Assembly (NCBI GenBank): GCA_025451145.1
Contig: JANWKX010000086.1
Span: forward strand, 1 to 8,940
Reading direction: 5' to 3'
Length of the DNA: 8,940 nucleotides
Origin: Vampirovibrionales bacterium
GTDB lineage: Bacteria; Cyanobacteriota; Vampirovibrionia; Vampirovibrionales; JAGQHJ01
How positions within the stretch are numbered: position 1 is the first letter of the stretch; each line of letters starts with the position of its first letter. The translations under genes were made by a program, and so were the position numbers. Positions 1 through 5,833 of the stretch are shown here, one piece after another. The notes under the pieces are model-generated. The model had not been told where the DNA came from, did not search any database, and worked only from the letters and a program-made list of their open reading frames with translations.

Positions 1-644
1 GAGACAAAGGCACGCAATACGAAGTTCGTAGACAGTTAGCAGATCAAGAAAGTCAGGATGATCCGACCATTATTCCCTGTGGCTATGATCAGGCCATTCG
101 AGAAGCCATTGCCGCCATTCGAAATGATAATCCTGAAGAAGATATTTCAGTTCTCATTGAAACTGTCCGTCAACTGGAAAGCTTTGAAGCAACCCGCCGC
201 AAGCTGATTGAACGCATCATTGTATTGGAGAAAGAGAACCAGACGTTACGCTGTGATCTGCACACCGTGGAAGAAGAATATAAACTTTGCTGCGGCGAAT
301 ATGGGGATTATATTCAAGCAACTGAATCACTACACGTGAATGCGGCCGTGTTAAGAGATGCGCTGGCATTTTATGCCAAGGAAGCCAGTTGGGAATGGAG
401 CCTGCTGCATCACCCTATCATACAGGACAATGGGCAATGTGCTCGTGAAGCGTTAACCCAATCCGAATCCGGCAAACAGGTTCTGGATAGACTTCATCAA
501 CTGGAAGCATTTGCTCAGTCCGTAGGAACGCTTCTGACATCATTCGATCAAGCCGGGGCCACTGAGAGCTTATTCCTCCAGGACCACCTTAACACGTTGT
601 ATCAACAGCTCTCAGCAAGCTTAAAACGTCCTGAGGTTCCTTAA
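1..644 (+). CDS. Coiled-coil protein of unknown function, 5' end cut by window edge
   Basis: The reading frame is open from base 3 to the TAA at 642-644, so at least 213 residues are visible and the true start lies upstream. A TTG at 225 is just an internal leucine codon. The product is soluble and charged, with no signal peptide or membrane segment. Visible residues about 55-100 are rich in Leu, Glu, Lys and Arg in a heptad-like pattern, suggesting a coiled coil. The following part contains LRDALAFYAKEASWEW and then a D-N-G-x-x-A-R-E-A-L stretch. This resembles a motif I recall from small phage and prophage proteins (ALxFYA, W, DxGxxARxAL), so a phage or mobile-element origin is possible. 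There are no catalytic motifs. It converges on the exported-protein gene, and the two stop codons overlap in TTAA. Confidence that this is a real gene is high; its function is unknown. Confidence 0.8.
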   Translation, partial: DKGTQYEVRRQLADQESQDDPTIIPCGYDQAIREAIAAIRNDNPEEDISVLIETVRQLESFEATRRKLIERIIVLEKENQTLRCDLHTVEEEYKLCCGEYGDYIQATESLHVNAAVLRDALAFYAKEASWEWSLLHHPIIQDNGQCAREALTQSESGKQVLDRLHQLEAFAQSVGTLLTSFDQAGATESLFLQDHLNTLYQQLSASLKRPEVP

Positions 645-1210
645 AGGTTTAAATTGATATCTTTGAACTGGACATTATCATAAGCAATTTGATTTTCTTC
701 CGGAAAATAGTAACCCGATTCAATTTGAAGCACATTGACACCGCCTGGGTTTAAAACACCAGAGGGTACGTTGACCGCAATATTTTCACCATTCATATAA
801 ACGTAAGAAATTCTGATTCCATTTAATTTAATGACAACCGGACTGCTAATATACGTTGAATGACTTTGGCCTGCAATATGGGCTTTTCGGGTATTAATGC
901 CTCGAATTGAACCAATCACCAGCATGGGCTGCCCCATGGTCGCTTTATTTTCCTGGATGACAAATGGAAACTTCATGGTGGGTAATACTTTGGTCTGACG
1001 ACAATTCGGTATATCAAAATTATTGGTTTCACCAATGATTCGATATTGATCATCAATCGCAACATGATTTTGAGAGTAGTCTGATGTTTTGGATACCGAT
1101 AATTGAAAAGTGCCTGCCGACTCGTTGGATGGCTCAGCCGAGCTCATCATACCAAACGAAAGCGCTAACATGAGTACTAATAAAGCCCCTCTTGGGAAGC
1201 CTCTCGTCAT
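641..1210 (-). CDS. Small exported protein, possible carbohydrate-binding beta-sandwich end
   Basis: This encodes 189 residues. An n-region with two Arg is followed by a hydrophobic stretch at about residues 9-22 and an S-S-A-E-P site near 23-27, a typical Sec signal peptide cleaved around residue 25. There is no lipobox, so the mature protein is probably periplasmic or secreted. The C-terminal third (about 125-189) has a KLNG turn, a PSGVLNPGGVNVLQIESG stretch and a final YDNVQFKDI strand. This is the pattern of galactose-binding-like beta-sandwich domains (L-x-x-G-x-N-x-L-x-I, then a late Y-D-[DN]-V-x-F). That suggests binding to a glycan or another protein, but the match is by eye only. 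The start has a good AGGAG site 7 bases upstream (1218-1222). The stop overlaps the stop of the convergent upstream gene by 4 bases. The response regulator lies 280 bases upstream on the same strand. No enzyme residues were recognised. Confidence 0.8.
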   Translation of the reverse strand: MTRGFPRGALLVLMLALSFGMMSSAEPSNESAGTFQLSVSKTSDYSQNHVAIDDQYRIIGETNNFDIPNCRQTKVLPTMKFPFVIQENKATMGQPMLVIGSIRGINTRKAHIAGQSHSTYISSPVVIKLNGIRISYVYMNGENIAVNVPSGVLNPGGVNVLQIESGYYFPEENQIAYDNVQFKDINLNL

Positions 1211-1490
1211 AACGCCACTCCTAACTTGAACGTGAAGGGTTCAGTGGAGAAAGTATCGTCTGATTTGATGAGAAGTTAAAATTAGCATAATGTTGTTTCC
1301 ATGAAGTCCCCCAAAGGAGCAAGCCAAGCGGATAATAGCCCCTTCATAAAAATTCACATTTTAGGCCAAGAACACCCTTTAAAGCGCATAGCCTGAATGA
1401 TCCAACAAAACGGCCCAGAAACGGATAAATAACCGACAATGCCTACGAACGCGCCATAGTAGCAACATCATCGAATATTCAAGCTAACCC

Positions 1491-2219
1491 CTATGAAGGC
1501 GAATCCTTTTTAATGTCAAAAAAGCCGCCTTGCAATGACTTAATGACCACCTGTGTTCTATCATCCACTTCCATTTTTTGGATAATATTGCTGACATGAA
1601 TTTTGGCGGTATTGGTCGTAATATTTAGGATCTGCGCAATTTCCTTGTTGCTTTTGCCCTGAATTATCAGCTCAAGTACCTCAATCTCCCGTTTTGTCAG
1701 GTTTGCCTTTAGTAAAGACTTATCGCCCTGGGCATTGGTTAATTTTGCCAAGGGGGATCGTGTTGCCAGCATGTGGGATAGCATCGAGGCAATACCTGGA
1801 TCCAGCCAAATAGCACCTTGGGTCACCATGGCCATCACCTGAATCAATTGTTCAATGCGGATATCTTTCATACAATAGGCATCAGCCCCTGCAGCAAGGG
1901 CTGAATATACTTCTTCAATGTCCTGATGCGAAGTCAACATCATGATTTTGATCTGAGGAAGCTCTAACTTGATTTGCCCTGTGGCCGATATACCGTCTCG
2001 AATGGGCAGTCCAATATCCATCAGGATAACATCTGGTTGCGCTTCATGCGCCATTTGGACCGCATCATCGCCATTTTCAGCAAAGGCGATGATTTTATGA
2101 TCGCTTTTTTGCTCGATAGCCACTGTAAGGCCTATCCGTGCCCACTCATAATCTTCAACAATAGCGACTCGAAGGGTACTCTGGCCTTGTTCCGTAAACG
2201 TTTCCGTCATGGAGCGCAT
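1491..2219 (-). CDS. NarL/FixJ (LuxR-type) DNA-binding response regulator, orphan
   Basis: This is a 242-residue two-domain transcription regulator. The receiver domain (about 17-135) carries the acidic pair E22-D23, the phospho-acceptor D68 within VILMDIGLP, the conserved T96 in MLTS, and K118 in YCMKD, so all phosphorylation-site residues are present. A linker of about 35 residues leads to a LuxR/GerE helix-turn-helix (about 173-231): LTKREIEVLELIIQGKSNKE, then the recognition helix with TAKIHVSNIIQKM. The length is normal for the family. Phosphorylation by a histidine kinase should control DNA binding, but no kinase gene is adjacent. Two in-frame ATGs exist. The first (2219) has no usable ribosome site; the second (2210, residue 4) has only a weak GAG 9 bases away, so the exact start is uncertain by three codons. 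Targets cannot be read from sequence; nearby surface-related genes and its own upstream inverted repeat are candidates. Confidence 0.95.
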   Translation of the reverse strand: MRSMTETFTEQGQSTLRVAIVEDYEWARIGLTVAIEQKSDHKIIAFAENGDDAVQMAHEAQPDVILMDIGLPIRDGISATGQIKLELPQIKIMMLTSHQDIEEVYSALAAGADAYCMKDIRIEQLIQVMAMVTQGAIWLDPGIASMLSHMLATRSPLAKLTNAQGDKSLLKANLTKREIEVLELIIQGKSNKEIAQILNITTNTAKIHVSNIIQKMEVDDRTQVVIKSLQGGFFDIKKDSPS

Positions 2220-2369
2220 CTCAAAACAAATTTTACAGGGGGCATATCATTGGCAATTCGAGAAACGCCGACGTAATTGATATCAAATAGAAATAAGGCT
2301 ACCTGCCGTTTGCACTCGGTATTCACTTGTTGCCAGTTATCCTAACGAGACCCTATCCAACAACGGGAG

Positions 2370-2389
2370 CTGTCTGAAAGCTCAGACAG
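2370..2389. repeat. Perfect inverted repeat (8-bp stem, 4-base loop)
   Basis: CTGTCTGA (2370-2377) and TCAGACAG (2382-2389) are exact reverse complements around the loop AAGC. Neither strand has a T-run after it, so it is not a standard intrinsic terminator. A competing shorter hairpin could form from GAGCT (2367-2371) with AGCTC (2379-2383). It lies about 150 bases upstream of the response regulator and about 150 bases downstream of the small membrane-protein gene. It could be a regulator's operator or an RNA 3'-end hairpin; sequence alone does not decide. Confidence 0.6.
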
Positions 2390-2409
2390 ATATTACTTTC
2401 ATATATAAT

Positions 2410-2422
2410 TTTGCACGAAGCC
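2410..2422 (-). promoter_or_regulatory. Copy 1 of repeated intergenic motif GCTTCGTGCAAAA
   Basis: This 13-base string recurs exactly at 4492-4504 on the same strand. Similarity continues loosely on the downstream side of the minus strand, as AT-rich TATAT/ATATC followed by ATGAA. This copy is about 190 bases upstream of the response-regulator start. It may be a protein-binding site or part of a promoter, but chance repetition is not excluded. Confidence 0.3.
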
Positions 2423-2538
2423 GAATGTTTAATCAAGCAAAAATTTTAGAGAATTCCCTATGTAACAGTCATTAGGTAACTGCTCTTTCTGCTAGGCGCT
2501 TTGATTGTAGGCAAAATATTCCAGAGGATGATGAGAGA

Positions 2539-2778
2539 TCAGGCGCTCAAAGAACGCTCCTTTTTTTGATATTCCAAGATTTTGTTTTCTTTCAGATAGA
2601 CACCAAGGCCTAAAAATGTGGGCGCCCAAAGCCCGACAAAGTTAGCTAAGGCGTTTTTCTTCGACAGTAAAAGAACCAAAGACAATCCAATTGAACCAAT
2701 AGAAAGCCAATACAAAAGGTTGTTACCTGGTTTGTTAATACCCAGCTTCATTTCCGATGTTTCAATATCCTTCATCAT
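2539..2778 (-). CDS. Small two-helix inner-membrane protein of unknown function
   Basis: This encodes 79 residues when started at the ATG at 2778, which has a strong AAGGAG site 6 bases upstream. A longer reading from a TTG at 2841 would add 21 very polar residues but has no comparable ribosome site. After a short charged N-terminus (about 1-18) come two hydrophobic segments, about residues 20-38 and 45-62, linked by a short basic SKKN loop. A lysine/glutamate-rich tail (about 63-79) follows. The phrases YWLSIGSIGLSLVLLL and VGLWAPTFLGLGVY recall small uncharacterised membrane proteins seen in several environmental phyla. I know no function for them. The gene lies 160 bases downstream of the O-antigen-ligase-family gene in the same direction, so co-transcription is possible. 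The alternative, a spurious frame, is unlikely given the ribosome site and helix pattern. Confidence 0.75.
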   Translation of the reverse strand: MMKDIETSEMKLGINKPGNNLLYWLSIGSIGLSLVLLLSKKNALANFVGLWAPTFLGLGVYLKENKILEYQKKERSLSA

Positions 2779-2784
2779 CCGGCT

Positions 2785-2790
2785 CTCCTT
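2785..2790 (-). promoter_or_regulatory. Ribosome binding site fixing the start of the 79-residue membrane protein
   Basis: AAGGAG on the minus strand lies 6 bases before the ATG at 2778. The longer TTG-initiated alternative at 2841 has no such site, so this decides the start. Confidence 0.8.
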
Positions 2791-2938
2791 TTTTTGTGCT
2801 TCAACAGCACCCTCTTCATTTTCATCTATGCTGTCTTTCAAGTTTATCTTGTGTTGCTAACAAACTCATACCAATTTTGAGCTAACCCATTTGTACACTC
2901 CACCGGCAAACCCATTTATTTTCCAGAAACATAAAGCA

Positions 2939-4414
2939 TCAGGATGAATTTGGGGTTACCTTTTTATCGGCTGCCTGAAACCATTTGGCTTGATAAGCAA
3001 ACAGCAAAAGCGTAACTGCTAAATAAAGCTGCATGTATTGTTCATTAGGACTTCCCGTTAAGTTACCAAATAGCAACATCAGACAGGTTGTTGAAATGGC
3101 CAGATTGGAAAGTTTGAGATAATGGTTATTTTCTCTCAGCAGTCGATAGAGGCCTTTGAGCATGATACCGAAATAGGCAAACGTCACGGATAAACCCAAT
3201 ATTCCCAATTGATAAAGATAACTAATGTACGCATTATGTGTATGAATGGCAAAAGGCCCTTCCGGATCCGCAAGACTGATTGGAAAAAGACCATAATTAT
3301 AGTTGTGAATCCCCAATAATTCGTTGGCGCTTAGCCAGCCTTGACCAAAAAGAATCGTTTTAAGATCCAAGTTAGACATGACAATCGTCCATGCCCGCTC
3401 CCTGATATTCAGGGTATCGCTTTGATCAAAACGGCTGGTCAGTTGAGAAACCAAAGCCCCATGATCCAGAAATCCTTCCCAAAAGGCAAAAAACAGGCCT
3501 AATGCTAAGACAAAAAACGTTGCATTTTTCCGCATGGCCTTTGGCAGAAAAAGCCCCCAAGCTCCTATGAGCACAACCAATTGCAGAATGGTCGTTTTTG
3601 TTAACGTCATCAGGCAAGCCAAAAGGATCAATAATGATGCCAGGCCATAGAGCCGACGATGTGTGGAGTCAAGCGCGTTAAAATAAGCATAAAATCCCAA
3701 TATCAATTCAATTGAAGCCATAAAGCTGGCTTCAATCGGAAAGCCAAATATTCCCATCGGACGGATATACCCGCCAGCATCGACCATACCAAAATGAAGG
3801 GCATATTCAAGAATAATGGCAATGACATTGGCCATACCCAGACCGAAAAGACTGTTAAATACGATTCTTTTGTTCACCCCGTTTTCGTTGAGAAATCGCC
3901 AGGTCGATACGGAAAAAAACAGCGCTAAAAGTACAAAACCAAAGTCCCGGATGAGATATTCCGGGTGAAACAAAGAAAAAAATCGGAAAAAATTTGTAAA
4001 AAAGGCAAAAGCTAATAGCCACAGGGGTATTGTAATGGGTACTGTCTTTTGGTAATCCTCAATGCGGGTCAAGAAAGATAATAAAATACCAGGTACACAA
4101 GCCATCAACAGCAATGGAATGAGCAGGTTAGATTTTTCGCCCAAAATCAAGGTCGCGATTCTAAAGGGCTCAAAATACAGAAAGGGAAATGCAACAAGCC
4201 ATATCCAATATAGGCTTCGTTCTCGCCGAACCAAAAGCGGTGATGAAATCACTAACCCCAGAAAGAATATGATAATTAACGGTGTCAATCGACCCAGATA
4301 AGAAGCCGCTAAGAGGGCAAATAGTGACAAACTCACAAAGAGTTTAACAGATTTGATGTAGAATGCCTTATCCACCCAGGATTGTTGAGCCAATGCCAGA
4401 GATTTGCCGCTCAT
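2939..4414 (-). CDS. O-antigen ligase / Wzy-type polymerase family membrane protein
   Basis: This 491-residue protein is hydrophobic almost throughout, with roughly ten to twelve membrane segments (for example about 25-62, 70-90, 97-118, 128-145, 158-170, 188-205, 230-247, 257-290, 298-312, 400-426 and 437-475). The long periplasmic-type loop at about 315-395 is typical of the Wzy_C/WaaL family (O-antigen ligase, PF04932). Diagnostic features are the RERAW segment near 338-342 followed by LFGQGW, and IHTHNAYISYLYQLGILGL at about 390-408, where the H-x-H-N and the downstream G-I-x-G are family hallmarks. Members join or polymerise undecaprenyl-linked glycans on the outer face of the inner membrane. 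Ligase and polymerase cannot be told apart by sequence. AGAGGA lies 8 bases before the ATG. No glycosyltransferase, flippase or sugar-nucleotide genes are adjacent, so its substrate pathway is encoded elsewhere. Confidence 0.88.
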   Translation of the reverse strand: MSGKSLALAQQSWVDKAFYIKSVKLFVSLSLFALLAASYLGRLTPLIIIFFLGLVISSPLLVRRERSLYWIWLVAFPFLYFEPFRIATLILGEKSNLLIPLLLMACVPGILLSFLTRIEDYQKTVPITIPLWLLAFAFFTNFFRFFSLFHPEYLIRDFGFVLLALFFSVSTWRFLNENGVNKRIVFNSLFGLGMANVIAIILEYALHFGMVDAGGYIRPMGIFGFPIEASFMASIELILGFYAYFNALDSTHRRLYGLASLLILLACLMTLTKTTILQLVVLIGAWGLFLPKAMRKNATFFVLALGLFFAFWEGFLDHGALVSQLTSRFDQSDTLNIRERAWTIVMSNLDLKTILFGQGWLSANELLGIHNYNYGLFPISLADPEGPFAIHTHNAYISYLYQLGILGLSVTFAYFGIMLKGLYRLLRENNHYLKLSNLAISTTCLMLLFGNLTGSPNEQYMQLYLAVTLLLFAYQAKWFQAADKKVTPNSS

Positions 4415-4491
4415 CTGCTCAATCCTCTGGTAACCATCTTATCAATGCGTTGGCCAACGTCGCCTTAGCGTTATTCATGATATGGCATTTT

Positions 4492-4504
4492 TGCACGAAG
4501 CTTT
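4492..4504 (-). promoter_or_regulatory. Copy 2 of repeated intergenic motif GCTTCGTGCAAAA
   Basis: This exactly matches the copy at 2410-2422, in the same orientation, and lies about 80 bases upstream of the O-antigen-ligase-family start. Following bases on the minus strand (ATGCCATATCATGAA) loosely match the other copy's AT-rich flank. A role in promoter function is inference only. Confidence 0.3.
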
Positions 4505-4521
4505 ATTTTAATAACTCCTCC

Positions 4522-4540
4522 AGGCAGGGAATTGCTGCCT
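4522..4540. repeat. Inverted repeat upstream of the ligase-family gene
   Basis: AGGCAG (4522-4527) pairs with CTGCCT (4535-4540) around a 7-base loop, and the stem can extend two G-C pairs past a one-base bulge. No T-run follows on either strand, so it is not an evident terminator. It lies about 110 bases upstream of the ATG at 4414, next to the repeated motif, so it may be part of that promoter region. Confidence 0.4.
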
Positions 4541-4584
4541 AGGCTTTAGTTCCTCACCAAGCATCCATTTTATAACAGCATATT

Positions 4585-4616
4585 AAAAAAGCAGGTTGCC
4601 CAGAGGACAACCTGCT
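4585..4616 (-). terminator. Rho-independent terminator of the histone-like gene
   Basis: On the minus strand GCAGGTTG and CAACCTGC form a perfect 8-bp stem (4608-4615 with 4591-4598), plus an outer A-T pair, around a 9-base loop. Six T residues follow directly (4590-4585). It lies about 22 bases past the stop codon of the histone-like gene. Stem, position and U-run all fit an intrinsic terminator, so the ligase-family gene downstream probably has its own promoter. Confidence 0.88.
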
Positions 4617-4637
4617 CTGAAATCACTTGATTGATGA

Positions 4638-5213
4638 TTATGGGGTATAGAGCTTATAGGATCTGCCAACCCCTTCTTTCATCAGTTTATATTTAATATT
4701 GGTTTGTCCAAGGGCCTTAAAAGTCGCGGTTGTGACGGAGTTTTCCTTGAAAGCCGGATTCTTCTTGATAACCTCCAAGGCAACATCACTGCTTTTAAAG
4801 GGCTTACCAGCTTTTACAAACCGTTGAATGGCATCTTGGATCACAGGAGATAACTGTTGGGCTTTGCCTTTGGCGGTTGTTGTCTTTTTGACAACAGGCT
4901 TTTTAGCTGAACCGGCAATCTTCGCTTTCGTCGCACTTTTTGCAACTTTCGAAGCGGCGGCTGGTTTAGTGGTTTTTCGAGAACTCACTGCCTTAGCCGG
5001 CTTAGCCTTCACTACTGGCTTAGCTTTCGCTACTGGCTTGGCCTTATTCGCCACAGATTTAGAAGCCTTGACTGTCACTTTTCGGGTTGTTTTTTTAGCT
5101 GGCTTTTCCTGAGCTTTAGGGGCTTTAAAGCTCGTACCCGTAAAACTGACTTTCTGCATAAAAGCTGCGAGTTCTGCTTCAGACTCGAAATTAAATGTAA
5201 GGGATATGGGCAT
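4638..5213 (-). CDS. Histone-H1-like Lys/Ala/Pro-rich protein with a probable winged-helix C-terminus
   Basis: This 191-residue, strongly basic protein has three parts. Residues 1-28 form a short non-basic start (PISLTFNFESEAELAAFM) that looks like a strand plus helix. Residues about 32-118 are low-complexity Lys, Ala, Pro, Thr and Val, like eukaryotic H1 tails and bacterial H1-like proteins, with a KPVAKA/KPVVKA/KPAKA repeat near 59-75. Residues about 121-191 look folded: a helix (SPVIQDAIQRFVKAG), PFKSSDVALEVI, then an FKALGQ helix and a GVGRSYKLY end, a winged-helix-like pattern. The likely role is non-specific or structured DNA binding on the nucleoid; this is inferred from composition. 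AGGAG lies 7 bases before the ATG (5221-5225). It is probably monocistronic, with a strong terminator after it. A ribosomal or RNA-binding role is the main alternative. Confidence 0.85.
   Translation of the reverse strand: MPISLTFNFESEAELAAFMQKVSFTGTSFKAPKAQEKPAKKTTRKVTVKASKSVANKAKPVAKAKPVVKAKPAKAVSSRKTTKPAAASKVAKSATKAKIAGSAKKPVVKKTTTAKGKAQQLSPVIQDAIQRFVKAGKPFKSSDVALEVIKKNPAFKENSVTTATFKALGQTNIKYKLMKEGVGRSYKLYTP
4989..5045 (-). repeat. In-gene tandem repeat of an 18-base unit
   Basis: Within the histone-like gene, AAGCCAGTAGCGAAAGCT is followed by AAGCCAGTAGTGAAGGCT and a partial third copy beginning AAGCCG. These encode KPVAKA, KPVVKA and KPAKA. The near identity at DNA level, including third bases, suggests recent slippage or duplication of the unit. 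Confidence 0.7.
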
Positions 5214-5343
5214 CGGTACACTCCTAAGATGGATAAATTTTGGGGTATTAACGTCGATTCAACATAATTGCTATTTTAACAAAAGATTCTCTAATTGATC
5301 CGTAAATAATTCTGCTTTGTCAAGAAATAATCTAAACATATGA

Positions 5344-5363
5344 AATGCCCCTAAAGGTGCATT
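5344..5363. repeat. Imperfect inverted repeat between the DUF1634 and histone-like genes
   Basis: AATGCCCC (5344-5351) and GGTGCATT (5356-5363) pair with one mismatch around the loop TAAA. There is no T-run on either strand. It sits about 75 bases after the DUF1634 stop and about 130 bases before the histone-like start, where an operator or a transcript-end hairpin would fit. Support is modest. Confidence 0.35.
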
Positions 5364-5437
5364 CGATAAATTTACAGCCTAGGTTGCGTTTCAGCCTAAG
5401 CATGTATCCATTTCACACCATGAAAATATGAATTGAA

Positions 5438-5833
5438 TCAACCCAATGAAAAACCGAGTAGGCTGGTCAGCAAAAGTATGAAAACAACTATCGTAATGAC
5501 GACATATAACCAGTCCCGCTCAACAGCAAAGGCAAAAACTGAAAACAATACCCGGAATATTGGTGTTGCAATTAACAATAACAGCCCAAATTGAATAATT
5601 GCCTCACTGTTAAATCGCTGAACCCCTTCAAGTACCCCAACAATATGGGTTAAAAAATTCGGCTCCCCATGAAATTGATCATAATGCGTCGGTAATTGCC
5701 CAAACTGTTTTAAATATAAAGCCCCTCCAATAAGAACCACTCCCGCTGAAATCATCACGCCAAAGCGAAGCAGATTTCCAATCCAAATCTCCATATCATG
5801 TTTTTCATGCTCAGAATGCTTGAATCGAATCAT
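5438..5833 (-). CDS. DUF1634 family inner-membrane protein, partner of a TSUP transporter
   Basis: This 131-residue protein has three hydrophobic segments: about 17-41, 77-103 and 107-130. The N-terminal E-x-W-I-G-N-L-L-R-F-G-V start, the conserved soluble loop with H-x-x-F-x-G-E-P around 50-60, and the overall length match the DUF1634 family (PF07843). Its biochemical role is not established, but genes of this family are commonly found beside TauE/SafE (TSUP) transporters, as here. Its ATG overlaps the TSUP gene's TGA in an ATGA junction, so translation is coupled. It also has its own very strong GGGAGGT site (5838-5844). Together these suggest an auxiliary subunit or regulator of the transporter in the inner membrane. 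That role is inferred from gene context only. Confidence 0.85.
   Translation of the reverse strand: MIRFKHSEHEKHDMEIWIGNLLRFGVMISAGVVLIGGALYLKQFGQLPTHYDQFHGEPNFLTHIVGVLEGVQRFNSEAIIQFGLLLLIATPIFRVLFSVFAFAVERDWLYVVITIVVFILLLTSLLGFSLG

Larger units (their letters stand above)
2220..2538. other. 319-base non-coding gap upstream of the response regulator
   Basis: No convincing gene was seen here. The gap holds a perfect 8-bp hairpin at 2370-2389 and, on the minus strand, one copy of the GCTTCGTGCAAAA motif at 2410-2422. It separates the end of the small membrane-protein gene from the start of the response regulator, so it should contain the regulator's promoter. I could not pick out a clear -35/-10 pair. 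No intrinsic terminator with a U-run was found for the gene ending at 2539. Confidence 0.6.

Noticed and set aside
225..644. A 139-residue gene starting at TTG 225
   Set aside because: The frame is open all the way to the window edge and encodes a continuous coiled-coil protein, so the TTG is an internal leucine codon.
1211..1490. Possible small gene or terminator between the response regulator and exported-protein genes
   Set aside because: No frame with a ribosome site and no stem followed by a T-run was found. It is treated as the exported-protein gene's upstream region.
1974..2276. Plus-strand open frame opposite the response regulator
   Set aside because: The opposite strand encodes a complete, motif-bearing regulator; this is a shadow with no recognisable features. 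The same applies to the other plus-strand frames between 2600 and 8800.
2779..2841. N-terminal extension of the small membrane protein from TTG 2841
   Set aside because: There is no ribosome site for the TTG, while AAGGAG is correctly placed for the ATG at 2778.
4828..5112. Antisense hydrophobic open frame opposite the histone-like gene
   Set aside because: It is a by-product of the Lys/Ala-rich repeats, which read as Leu/Ala/Phe/Thr on the other strand. The histone-like frame has the start site and terminator.
5319..5324. TTGACA on the minus strand as the -35 box of the histone-like gene
   Set aside because: The hexamer is perfect, but no acceptable -10 box lies 16-18 bases downstream, and it is about 105 bases from the ATG.
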